Source: Beroe ovata (taxonomy: Eukaryota; Ctenophora; Nuda; Beroida; Beroidae). Taken from it: a stretch of 64,000 nt of DNA. Location of the stretch: contig CAMPET010000001.1 of assembly GCA_946803715.1 (NCBI GenBank), positions 319,965 to 383,964 of the forward strand, given 5' to 3'. The position numbers were made by a program, and so were the translations under genes. Position 1 is the first letter of the stretch; each line of letters begins with the position of its first letter. A model generated the notes under the pieces. It saw nothing but the letters and a program-made list of their open reading frames with translations, did no database searches and was not told where the DNA came from. Below, in pieces: positions 43,233 through 55,216 of the stretch.

Positions 43233-43907
43233 TCTGATCTAATGGATACCAGAATCTAGTCATGTATGTATAGTGAAATAAATGATTCTAATCACCACAT
43301 AATAGGAAAGATCATGATATGAAAGATCAATCTCACATATGTTTAAGGTCAGGCGCACATTCGAGAACCATATAGGTACAAAGGCAGAAGACAGAAGTTG
43401 TAGTTTTAATCCATTCAGTAGGCCCTGAAATCGAACTAAAACTATAATAGCAGATCATATTCAATTCCGTATTGTTGCAAGAAGGATTTTGTTATAATGT
43501 GCCCTCGCGTTGCTCTTTCACTATTCTACTTACTCAATAGTCAATGCCATTTGTTTTCTATATGCGGAAGCTAAGATATGTTACTGTATAGCTTTGTCTG
43601 CAATGCTAATCCACAGATACCAGCCCCAATCAACATCGCAAATGTCTATCACTGATCGTTGATCGATAGCATGAGCATTAAAGATACTCATGCGGGGTGC
43701 ACTTGCACATTGGACTGCATGGCGCACGACACATGATCATGCTGAAATAATTTAATGTATTACTGACAAATGATATAGATATTGGATATCTATTGAATTG
43801 TTTTGCTTAATTGCAAAACCTTTTTGCGTCGTGGTAGTGTCTTTCAGGCTGTTTCGGCCTTCGATATGAAGGCGCACGAGAAACAAGTCGGGTAACATCT
43901 AAAACAC

Positions 43908-43996
43908 TTGTAGAATTTCTGTCAGCTACCCTTGCTGGCTAAATGACAATTGCGCAGCGCCGACGGTATCAGGTATAGAAGGGAAAAACCCTACAA
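43908..43996. mobile_element. Degraded relative of the 17172 MITE
   Basis: Begins TTGTAGAATTTCTG and ends CCCTACAA. The inner parts (CTACCCTTGCTGG and GCGCCGACGGTA) match the 17172-17266 element in reverse orientation. No target duplication is visible. Confidence 0.55.
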
Positions 43997-44030
43997 ATTT
44001 GAAATTCAGCACTAAATATACTTATAAACC

Positions 44031-44138
44031 TTGCCGGATGTTATCTACCCGCTGTTTTTTGCGCGCGGCGCGCGCGCCTTCATCGAAGGCAGCAACGATA
44101 CCGCGCGCAAAAAACAGTGGACAGATAACATCCGGCAA
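44031..44138. mobile_element. Palindromic foldback element, copy 2
   Basis: The arms start TTGCCGGATGTTATCT and end AGATAACATCCGGCAA. They pair over about 38 bp with four mismatches and include CTGTTTTTTGCGCGCGG. The loop is about 32 bp. No clear target duplication. Related to 23269-23352. Confidence 0.8.
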
Positions 44139-44798
44139 CTTAATCCCTACATTATCTTTGCATTAATTATTGTGATATTGCTACTGATGTTGTAAAAGTG
44201 TTTATGTTATTTATTCATTTTATTTAGAAAACCCGGTCTTTGCTACAATACTTATATGTTATTATGTATAATAATCTGATGATACCTGAACACCACTTTT
44301 TAATCTTGGTGTGATGACGTGATGTGATATATTTAGATCTTGCTGCTCACCACAATGTTTCCCTTAAATGATCTTGTTGGTGTTCAAGTACAAAGTTGGA
44401 GCAAAGTCTTGCATATTGACGTCTTAAAAGAATCTTCCTTTTTGAAAAATATCTTTTCATGAAGTATCATCTAGCCAAGTTTCAATCTTAATTTTGCCAG
44501 GCTGCTCCATCAGTTGTGTTGCAATTTGCATTGATCATCATACTTGACTGAAAGCTTTTGCTAAGTAGGCAGTAAGGCCATGGATATTATTCATCTCATT
44601 GATTTCATCTGATTTGAGATTTCATCATATGTATTTGTTCTTCATTGCATTTTCGAACAGCTTTACAACAAAATATTTCCAGTTTTCCACAAAATATTTA
44701 TTTGTTGATTATTAGATATTCCTGTTCCAAAGCTTTATGATATTGGACCATAGAATTTTGATAGAAGTCCCCTGAATATTAGATCAAAGTTTCAGGGT

Positions 44799-47700
44799 AT
44801 GGAGCTTCTAGAGCTTCTGAAAGATCCCATTATAAATGAGACTGCAATCAAGAAGATACTTATTCGGAACCCTGATGTTAATGTTCAAAATGGTTTGGGT
44901 CAAACTGCACTTATGGTTGGTGCAATGAGAATGGCACCTGATGGATCTTCAGAGCTCATAGATGAAGAAATTATCGAGGAACTCCTAAGTAAGACTGATT
45001 TCAGCCTAGTAGATAAGATAGGCAACACTCTTCTTCATTATTTCTGTTTGTATGGTGTACAGAAGAAGATTAAACTGGTCATTGAAAAGTGTGACATATT
45101 TGCTCAGAACTCGAAAGGTGAAGCTCCATTACACCATGTTCACGATACATTGGTTATGAGTCATCTACTTGAGGCATACCCATATCTAGAATCCAGGCCA
45201 ACTTACAACAGAAGTGAGTTGTACACAAATACGGAAGACTACCTTCTAGATAGAAACAGTAACTTTAAGAAACCTGTAATTGAGCTATTCTGTGACTCTA
45301 CCACAGGCTATCAAGTTCCTTCAGATATGCATGACATCATATTGCTTGCTTTGAAAAAGGCTACTGAAGGGTCTCAGGAAAAGTTGAATGTTCTTTCAAC
45401 CTTACTCAAATTTGGTCATAGTTGCATAAATGCTGAACACTTCAAAGTATCTGTGAAGAAAGGCTCTAAGCCAATTTTTGATATCTTAATGGCAAATTGC
45501 AGGAGTTCAAATTTGAAAAGTTTGGTGAGCTCCTCAGATGTCTTACTTGAATGCATAAAGAATAAAAACTCTGGAAATTTGTTTTTTGAGGTTCTAATCA
45601 GACATATTAATAGCAGAGACACTCTTACCCTCATCAGAGATGGCCGAGGTGCAAATATGGGACACTATGTCTGTGAATATGAAAACTCTCAGATTCTTGA
45701 ACAGTTGATCAAGGACATGTGGGTGCTAGCTCAGCTGTTTGGGGAATTCGATAGCAAAGGGAGCTTCCCTATAGCTTACTTGAAGAACAAGACTGGGAGT
45801 GATTTTGTGAACATTTTGAATGATATACATTGGTCTTGTGGGATTCCTTTACTTGCAAAACCATCTGTTGATAGTATACACTATGCCATCGAGACCAAGA
45901 AGTTCAAACTTGCAAACACTCTTATTTCTGCTGGCTTCCCATTACTTCGGAACTCGTTAGGACAAACCCTATTGCACAAGATAGTCATCTCAAGTTACAC
46001 AAAAACTTCTTTGTTGGAAATGGTGTACAATCAAGTAAGTTTACAAGTCATACAATAATGATGTAATAATAACGATGATTGATGGCTTGTTATACTGCAT
46101 AATTGAATTCACAATTGAGTTTTCTCAACCAGGTCGGTACTGAAGTTGTCTTGGATCAAGATAACTTTGGGTTTTCCGCTCTAGATTATTCGATACTTTA
46201 CGAAAAAGAGGAGCAGTTTGACTTCCTTATTGAGAAACACAACGATTATGATAAGGAAAACGCTGTAAAAATCATTCATGTAAGCATTTGTGATTCTTAT
46301 GTTTGCTGTCATACTGATGTTGAATGGTTTTCACTTATTCATATGACATTTTTCCCAGTATTTGGCATATCACAGTGGCCGAAGTGAGGAAAATGTCGCC
46401 CATTTCTTGGAAAAGCTTAGCATTGATTGTGAGTACAAGAAGGAAAGCGCGACATCGGATTATCATATAGTACGAAAACTGATTCTTTTCTTATATTCGT
46501 AATACAAATTATTTCAGATCCTCAAACTGAAAATCCCGATTTTACTCGGGAAACTCTCTTACAAATCAAGCGATCTGAATCCTCAATAGCTACTACAAGT
46601 CTTACTTCCTCAACAACAACTAAACAAGCTAAGAGAATGATCTACAACCTGATCATTTTCCACAATGATGCATCTGATCTCAATCCTGGTCAATCCAACC
46701 TGATCGATATCTCACTCAACTCAGACGAAAGGATTGTCTTTTGCCATTTTATACCCATCAACTCATTTAGCTTCGACCACGCTCACTTTTTCTGCAACCT
46801 TCTAAACAGAAGACTAGTGTTTCTGGGAGACTACGGAATCAAGCCATCCATAGAAGGAGTTCTTATCAACCTCTTCAACACTAGCCGTGACCATGTTGTA
46901 TTTTCTTTTAAAGGAGATTGCGCCGCTAAATGCTCAGTTTTAGTTCATAGAAGTGGAAATGAAGATGAATCATCTTTTCAAGAGCCAAAAGTGTTCAACT
47001 TAGACTGCATTGTACGCGAAGTTGATGTTCAGTTGGGATTGGAGGTCGACTTACACAATAAATTGTCCAGAAATGTTTTCTCCGAAAATGGAGTGGTGTC
47101 AACGAAACTCTACGGTCATGACCTTGACGCCACTCACAGCGATGATGTGAGGGCCATGCTCTGTAGGCTAGGCGTGATGGATCGGTATTTCACAGATGAT
47201 GGTGCTTTAAGTTTTCACAAGAGAGTTGGTCCTGGGGCACCTACAGCTCAAAGCACGTCCAGTTTGAAGATTGAATTAAAGATAATCAAAGGGGGGATCA
47301 ATGTTTCGAGATTCTCAGTCCAAGTTATTTCCTCGGAACTGATATCGCGGTTCATGGTTCTGCCCGGCGAGGGTGGCGGGTTGCTGTTGCTAAAGCAACC
47401 GGATGTCAACATGCGGTTTGAGATAGATTCTGATGAAAATGACGATGATTTTGTCAAGGTTTCCCTTGATGTTGAGGATGAAAGTGTGAATATGGGGTCT
47501 GCGATTCTGGAGTACGTAACACGCATGCTGAAAAAGGTAAAAGAGCGGTAAAAGTCGGTGCTCAAGCCAAATGAAGACTTTATCTAAACCTTAATTTATC
47601 ATATTCCTGAAAACCAGGTCGGATTCGTTTTTCAAAAGAGCTCGGGGGCTCAGATTCTTCACAGAGTTAACAGAAAGTTCTGTGATATAACATTGAAAAG

Positions 47701-49976
47701 TGAAGACGATACTGCTCAGGTTATCATGTCCTTAATTCTTAGCTTTTTCTATTTTTCCGTATCATTCAATAGAGACGCCTATTTTGAACGTCATTGACCA
47801 TCTCAGGGAACAAAAGAAAATGGGATTGGTGAACACGACATTGAACTTGCAGGTAGTTGNATATTGAATAGAAAGTAGTATTCCAGTATCACAGGTCGTT
47901 TTTATTCAATGTGCTCCTTCAATTTAAAGTAGAAGCAGTTTAAAGTAGAAGCAGGGGTCTGGGGGCGCAGCCCCCAGAAGCCAGACGTTAAGTTCTGTAT
48001 GGAAGGACGAAGTCCTTGAAAATTTTCATCAGATGTCCAATTTTTCCGGGGGGGCCGCGGCCCCCCTGGCCCCCCCCCTGTCTACGTGCCTGCATCGATG
48101 GTGTTATTTTTGCGATGATCATGGACCATATCATCACGTAGTCACTCTCGCACAATCAGAGGAACAATATAAATCATTGCATTTGAAATAGAATTTCACT
48201 CATTGCATCGATATATTACAATGCGACTCTCTGGAACCCCACTTATGGGACTTACACAACTCTCCCACAGAAGTAGACACACTTCCCCCGCCCTCCCCCG
48301 CCCCCCTCAAGGGCAGCAGCCACCTCCTGAGTTGTGATCTCTCTGCACTTGCAACTGGACTGTTGATAGCAGAACCTAACAAGCCTCTGAACAGGTAATA
48401 TTGCGGGAAAGTTTGCGGGAAAGTTTGATACATTGAGGCAACATTTGTTCTTGATTGAGGGCTGATTTGATTGATTCTGGACAGAGGGTTTCTTTTCAAT
48501 TCCTCAAACTACAGTTTGATATCGGACACGAGACCTAAATTGCCTCAGGTATTTCACTACGCTAGATCCAGCTTGTCCTATGCTGGAGGAGGGACGGACA
48601 TCAGCCTTGCTTCACCGGCTTATCCTAGCTAGAGGGTGAGTGGAAATATGCGCCTGTATTGTTTTGTCTTGCGCCATCCTTTATTCCTTTGGTTGTTGTT
48701 TACAATTTTGTTTGTTTGCGGGTGTAGAATTCTTGTTAATATACATTGTACAATGTATAATATGGTGGCTGTAATATCATACCTACTGCGATCTACAGTG
48801 TACAGTGCACACTGTACACTGTAGATCGTAATTATAACCCCTCCGTTGAATCACTTCAAGTCGTAAATAATTCAATTTGGATCATACCACTCATTCCCGA
48901 ACTTCTATAATGAATGTGTGAGGTAGGTTACTTGTGATATACATCATGCTATCATCAGACAATTCCTATACAGTATACACGTTGTGTGCCAAGAGTAACA
49001 TTCACACTATATGTGACATTGGCATGGTCAATAGAAGGCTTTCTCTTGCCTTACATTATTTTGCAGGTAGAAAAATTATGCCTACATCCATCAAAATCAC
49101 AAAATGATGCGCCTGTACGTGTGTGTTTCTATGTAATGTGTGTTTCTGAATGTTTGTGTGTCCCGTACCGCCATACATATTAGTGTGCCACTTTAGTGCC
49201 ACCCGAGTGGCAAACATTGGCTGTGCAACTCTATCATGAATGTGTGACTCAAGGTGTGACTACTAATTCCAGGGCTAAGTACACGGTGAGACAATTTGTA
49301 AAAGAAGGGAAGTGGGATGTGAAACAACGGCAGACAATCTGTGATGCTATTGGTTAGTGCAGTGAACACCAGACAATTTCAATTATAACGTACAGGCGAA
49401 GTGCTAGAAACGCACATAACTTACTTATTCCAGTAACTACATTTTATGGAATATACCCGAATCTTCAATATATTTAACCTGATATCTTTTCAAACACTTT
49501 CCAATCCTCAGGTATCGACATAGGGGAAACTTACTCAAAGATAAATAACTGTTGGAGGTTAAACTGGGCTGATATGCTGGTATTGGGAATTGGAATTACG
49601 ATCTGTGTTACAATACGTGAGTCAATCATTCCTGTCCCTAATTCAAATCCAATATTGTTAACCTCCTTTTGATGAGCTTCGTCAGTTAGTTGATAAATCA
49701 CGTACCTATTACATATGTAAGAGTTGAACTTGTGGCTTTGATTGATGCGTTTTCTCGATAATCAATGCGTTTAAAAGCCCGTTTCTTTCCTCCTAACACC
49801 ACTCCTCTTTCTCTTCCATAGTTGTCGTATGTGAGGTTCTGGAAGTGGACTTGGAAACATACGGTGTTGCAGGAATCGCTTCTCTTCCCTTTATTTTGGC
49901 CTTCCTGAACCGAATACGGATGTCATACAGTCACAGACCGCAGTATTCAAAGTTACCCGATCTTAATCCTGAATAG
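44799..49976 (+). CDS. Unassigned ankyrin-repeat protein, probably membrane-anchored
   Basis: The start ATG at 44799 opens a 1.2-kb exon. Exons 44799-46034, 46133-46279, 46359-46428, 46518-47536, 47618-47719, about 47775-47852, 48192-48394 and 48515-48548 join in frame. Ankyrin-like units include GLGQTALMVGA, GNTLLHYFCLYG, GEAPLHHVHD, LGQTLLHKIV and FGFSALDYSILY. The 46518-47536 exon codes an acidic, non-ankyrin domain I do not know (FSFDHAHFFCNLLNRR, DVQLGLEVDLHNKL). Exons 48566-48635, 49273-49352, 49512-49616 and 49822-49976 code RQFVKEGKWDVKQRQ, then two hydrophobic segments (MLVLGIGITICVTI; VAGIASLPFILAFL) and a stop. The junction 48548-48566 is out of phase by one base in my reading, so the last four exons could belong to another gene. 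A repeat and an N lie in the intron 47853-48191. Confidence 0.6.
47861..48110 (-). repeat. Dispersed repeat ending CTACGTGCCTG
   Basis: Read in reverse it begins CAGGCACGTAGACAG followed by G-runs and GGCCGCGGCC, like the element at 30581. It also has GGGGGCGCAGCCCCC near 47962. The N at 47860 adjoins it. It is in an intron of the ankyrin gene. Confidence 0.7.
48789..48828. repeat. Near-perfect 40-bp palindrome
   Basis: Two 19-nt arms (CGATCTACAGTGTACAGTG and its exact reverse complement) are separated by two bases. They lie in an intron or spacer of the ankyrin/membrane gene. Confidence 0.9.
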
Positions 49977-51360
49977 GAAATGTTTGGAAAGTAGGCCGAA
50001 CTTTACGGATAAGGTATTTCTGGACATTATTTCTGGTGATTTTGTTTTCAGATATAGATATGTTTGACTGATGAATATTTTTCCTGAATGTAGTAACGTA
50101 GAGATGATTTACCAAAAGTTTTATGTTTTTCGAAATGATTATCGAAATGATTATCGAAATGATTATCGAAATGATTATGTTTAGATTTTGAATCGACGAT
50201 GTTATTATTTCCAGTTTTAATTAAATACATTTCTTCAAGCATGTGTAGACTTGGTGTATACTTAGCGTATCAAATGACAGAAGTTGCTCTCACAAAAAGT
50301 AGAATTCATACCTAGTGACATCACTTTTCGTCACATTCATGTGTGTTTTAGTGGGCTGTTTTGGTAAAACTGTGTACGGAATATTGCATTGTGATGACAA
50401 CTGTCGCTTAGTTGTGATAATGAGAATCTAATTGATGTACTAACAGCTCACTTAGTGACATAATTGATCGTATAAGTGAAGGAATACTGGATAATTGGGA
50501 TAATTAAAACGAAACTAGCAGCTTCGGTAGAATTGTACACAATTCCATCGTCACGTTGAGTTGGTATAATCTAATTTGAGTTTGAGACTCAGGTCAAATG
50601 CACTGTGTGTACATGAAAGAATGGTCTCTTACTTGGTATAGCACGGTCTAAAGAATGGATCAATGATCGTCATTCAAATACCGCCGTCGGTCAAAAATTG
50701 GGATGTCGTAAACGTAACGCGCGAATGATAAAGTACAAAAACTCGTTTGCTTCGCGCACACATGGAATTATCGCGCCGCGCGCGCGTATGTGCAAAATTT
50801 GTCCGCTTCGTTTACGCGCGCTTCATATTCGCTTGAATTCACACTTTCATTATTCATGACTTGCGATTCGTTTATGTAGTTCACATATTATGCGACATTG
50901 TGACAAATAACACTCGCGGCCTCCGATTCCCTCTCCTTCCCAAGTAAAGAGGCATTGTCCTTTTTTGAGTCAATGAAAACCTATGTAAGAGCAACTTTTA
51001 CTCGTTGTTCATGCAGAAAATATACACAAATTCACAGTCTGGGAAAAAACTGTCCGCTTTCTATTAAATGATTGCCTGCAATTCATTGAATAAGATAGCA
51101 ATATACGCTTCGTCTAATGTTCTAATATTCACAGTCATTGGATACCGCTTCAATCTCAAAATGCTTTAGCAAAGCATAATTCACTTAATTTGATCCTAAT
51201 TTATCAATTTTCGTACGGCTGTGTGTTGTGAAACTTCGATAGAACAGTTATACCTGAAAGATCAATCGTTAGGATTCAGAAACTTCGGATTTTATCAATG
51301 TCTTTATTTTATTTCTGTTCATTCACTCGATTTTAGTTCGTTTTAATGTCGTTTTTTTCA
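49977..51360. other. Convergent spacer with a 12-bp tandem repeat
   Basis: Lies between two converging genes. Positions 50133-50180 are four copies of CGAAATGATTAT. Positions 50690-50830 are CG-rich. No gene recognised. Confidence 0.6.
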
Positions 51361-54010
51361 TCAAACATGGCTATTCCCGCCTTGTAAATGTCGATACTCA
51401 CGATCTGTGTTGACTCTCTGTAGCACGAAATGGAGAATGGAAGAGAAGAGGAAGGCCAGGAGGGAGCAGAATCCAAACATGAGGATCACACCCTTCCAGC
51501 CCAGCACGATATGCCAGCCAAGCATCATGAAGCCCTGTGTGAGTAGATTTTCTCAAAATAGCTGTTCGTCACACTCACAGATCGACGAACAAAACGGACT
51601 ATTACCAGTGAAAATGTTGCTATTAGCAACCGGTTGCTTATAGAGGTGAAGAGCAACCTCACCTGCAAAAGAGCACCGGAACCCTGACTAACGTAGAGCA
51701 ACCCTATCTTGAGTTTGCTGTTCTTATACCCAAAGAACGTGGTGGCAGCTGCTGGTAGGAGGGAGAAACTAGCAGCCGAGGTGAAGATAATTCCACACAC
51801 CCAAATAAAGTACATCACCTGAAAAAGGCGGAGTCAACATTTCCCATCGATATCGATAAGATATTTTACGGGAAACAAAACGGGCTTTCAAGCACATCAA
51901 AGAAGCTGCAAAATCGTACCGGTCCCCCAAATTTGGATGAGTAGAAGGTGAACATGAGAATTGTGAGAATTCCACTCTGTAGCATCATAGTTCTCTGCAT
52001 TCCTGATTTGGGAGGTGCTGGGATTAAGATTGGGAGTATTGCAGCCTAACAATCGCCATTGATTTGGAGAATTTCCGCACGAAATAGTTGAATTCATGTT
52101 TCAAGCCACCCCCTCCTCCAGTGAACACTAACCTAACAAGTCACTCAGACTGCCCCATGCAAGTCGGCCTACTCCGTTCATTATCCCAGATATTGCTCCG
52201 GTTGTGGTGAGGAAGTGGTCATTAGTGATGAACGATTCCCCGAACACTTTACTCAGCGAATTCATAAAGATGAAGTTGCACCTGGGATTCACATTGGTGG
52301 GTAAGGAGAGCATAGAATAGGTGGAGATCGCGAGGGTTTTAACTGCGGAATTCAAGTAAGCGTGAAACTTTGTTCACCCAAACAGAAAACTCAAGCTTTC
52401 ATTAGAAACCTCGCTTCTTACCTGCTCAATCCAAAGACGATGAAAAATATCCAGAAATGCAGACTCTTCAGCATCTGTGAGGTAGTATACTCAACATCGG
52501 GAAGAGACGGTGTATTATTCCCATCCAGGAGACATTGGGATGTCTCCGCTAGAGACCTCTTCTCCTCTTCGGTCGGTCTGGAGACCTGAGCGGGTTAAAG
52601 TGGGATTTTGAGTGGGTTAGATTGGAGTCGGAGTGGTGAAGAACGAACTATTAAGACAAGAGGTCTGAGGTATATCATTAGATAGAGCTTCAAGATTCAA
52701 TCAGAGCCAGCAAACTAACCGCCTAAACTATTGGAACCCTGGACTTGCTAGAAAGAATATCTCTCTGTGAACTCACCAGAGCTATGGCACAAGACAGGAG
52801 CACACAGGAGATAGCAGCTATAATAACAAAAGACAGGGGGACACGATGTAGGAGAGCGGGTTGTGAGAAGTATTTCTCATCCGGATACGCCTAGAATGAA
52901 AGGGGATGAGGGATACTTGGTGATCGGATATTGGTTACCATGACGATTACCATGAACAGTTCTAACTTATCCCAGGACTCACCTCGAATGGGGCATGATC
53001 TGGTTTATAATTCCAGGGGTTGACGAACGCCGACTGTATACACGAGAAGATGAAGCCACTGAAGCCACTTCCCAGTGCGGAGACACCGGCCGCCAGACCT
53101 CGCTTCTTGGGGAACCACTCCATTGCGGTCGAGAGAAATGTCACGAGTAGTACGCCTGAGGAGAAAGAGTGACGTCATAAAGCGGTCTCATGTCGGGTAA
53201 GATCCCTTATTTTGGGGCAGTGTCTACGATGGGAGTTGAGTAGCTTATCAGGACTTCTAACATGGAAGTGATGTCAAGAAACCTAAATGATAAACCTAAC
53301 AACTCACCCTCGCAGTATCCTAGGATACAATAGATAACGACCATCGCTCCGAAGTTGTGAAGAGCAACGTAGTTGAGGAGTAAAGATACGATGAATGCGA
53401 ACCCCACCCCAACTAGTGACACAGTGTAGCCTGGGTGAGTTATGTGTGAATTGTGTGATAATCTTGGTACTAATGGACAGATTCCAGATTCAGGGAGAGT
53501 TGTTATTTTGCAAATTCGTGAATTTTCGATGTTCACTATCAATAGACTTCAGATGGTTGAAACACTAGAAACGAACTATTCAATTATGTCCAATTATCTC
53601 CCAATTTCCATGTTCTTTCACTCTTACCTAGGAGGAACTCCAGAATGCCACCAGTGAACATGGTCACAGAGAGAATCACTGTACACATGATGGGAACAAA
53701 CGATACAGTACTAGATCTCACACTCGATCCCTGCAAAGTTATTTTCACGTTGCAGGCGTTATATTTGTGATTTACTCTGCAGTAATTGAGAGTAATTCTT
53801 TGCAAAGTTAGTAAATCCCAATTTCTCTGATTCTATGGCATTGTTTCCAAGGAAAAACCATCCTTCACTCACATGCTCTTCTCTCAGATACGACACAACG
53901 TAGGGTAGAATGTTCCCGAAGGAGTTAACTGGAAATCCGGAGGCTAGATTGCCGATGCAGCATGCTGCCACGACCCGATAAGCCTTCATTTGAGTGGCAG
54001 TCAGCGGCAT
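51361..54010 (-). CDS. MFS transporter A (oxalate/formate-antiporter-like)
   Basis: Exons: 53873-54010 (MPLTATQMKAYRVV), 53628-53730, about 53308-53430, 52983-53155, 52777-52890, 52422-52586, about 52139-52344, about 51900-52045, about 51663-51818 and 51361-51534 (stop TGA). They code about 12 membrane segments. MFS features include the N-terminal helix with SGFPVNSFGNILPYVVSYLR, MEWFPKKRGLAAGVSALGSG after helix 4 (as in the OFA subfamily), a central hydrophilic loop (SRPTEEEKRSLAE), and GRLAWGSLSDLLG in the second half, which matches the MFS loop signature. Substrate unknown; a monocarboxylate or similar anion is only a guess. A paralogue in the same orientation starts right of 61646. The start Met is well placed before the first helix. 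Confidence 0.85.
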
Positions 54011-55109
54011 GGTGACGAGCTGGATGCGTGGCAGGTAAGTATAGTGGCTGTTAGTGTATTAGTGATAGGAATCATGTTAAGTTCGGAGAATAGATCAAAA
54101 TCGTCGATAGCACAAAACTAAAAAGGGGCTGAAAAACGGTAGTAAAATCGAAGATGGGTGGGGTTCAAAAACGTTGATTAGAGAATAGACTAGGAAAAGG
54201 GAATGATCATTGCAATTCACGTGTATTTGATGACTATCATATCATTATGTACCTAGTTACTAGAGGGGATTGCAGAAATAGACTATAGTAAGTTTACTAA
54301 TTTACATCCGCGTCTCTTTGCACAACAAAGAATAAAGTACAGTCCAACATTTCCTTCATCTAGATACAAGCAGAATACGAAAAGAATTTTGGCGATTCGC
54401 GAAAACAACACAGCTCTGCGCATGCTTGAAAATGTCGCTATATATTTGTAATATCTTCTTCCGATTAATTACAATGATAATTGAGTAATATTTCTGTAAA
54501 GAGACAATTCACGGGCATAATTGACGTCTCTACCGTGCGATTGTGTCACGGAATTTTTACAGATTTCCCTTGAAGTTTCGAGGCATTATACCTACAGTAA
54601 GCGTATATTCAATGCATGCACACATTTGATATTATTTGCCCATAAAATTGAAACTGGGGAAATGTGGCAGCTGCTGTAACTATAAGTTATCACTTGTCAG
54701 AGATAGCTAGTCACGGACAAATTTTGGTGACAGTCGAAATGAACTGTCAAACGATCATTGCTGCATATGTCAAAATGACCATCATTCGGCCATGTGGGTC
54801 TAATATCCACATAGACAGTTTAAGACCCAATATGATCCATTGAAGCCCGATGATCATAATAATGGCAGGTTTCAATCACATTATCCTTGACTGAGATGAG
54901 TTAATATGATGAGTGCCATACATCCACTCTTTCTGAGTGGATGTGTGATTCACTCGGTGTGAGTGAATGTGTGATCTCTCTCTCTCTCATGGGTCTTTGT
55001 CTTGGATTAGACTTCCTAATTTGACAAATTTCACTGAACTAAACAGGAGAATAATATAGCATACGCTGATGATGTAGGCGCCTAGAGACACGTGCAAACA
55101 CAGACACAG

Positions 55110-55148
<39 letters not shown>

Positions 55149-55165
55149 NCACACCCACACACACA

Positions 55166-55216
<51 letters not shown>

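Larger units (their letters stand above)
43233..44798. promoter_or_regulatory. Head-to-head spacer between DHPS (-) and an ankyrin gene (+)
   Basis: The two divergent genes should have their promoters here. The spacer also holds two small palindromic repeats (43908-43996 and 44031-44138). No named promoter element could be identified. Confidence 0.4.
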
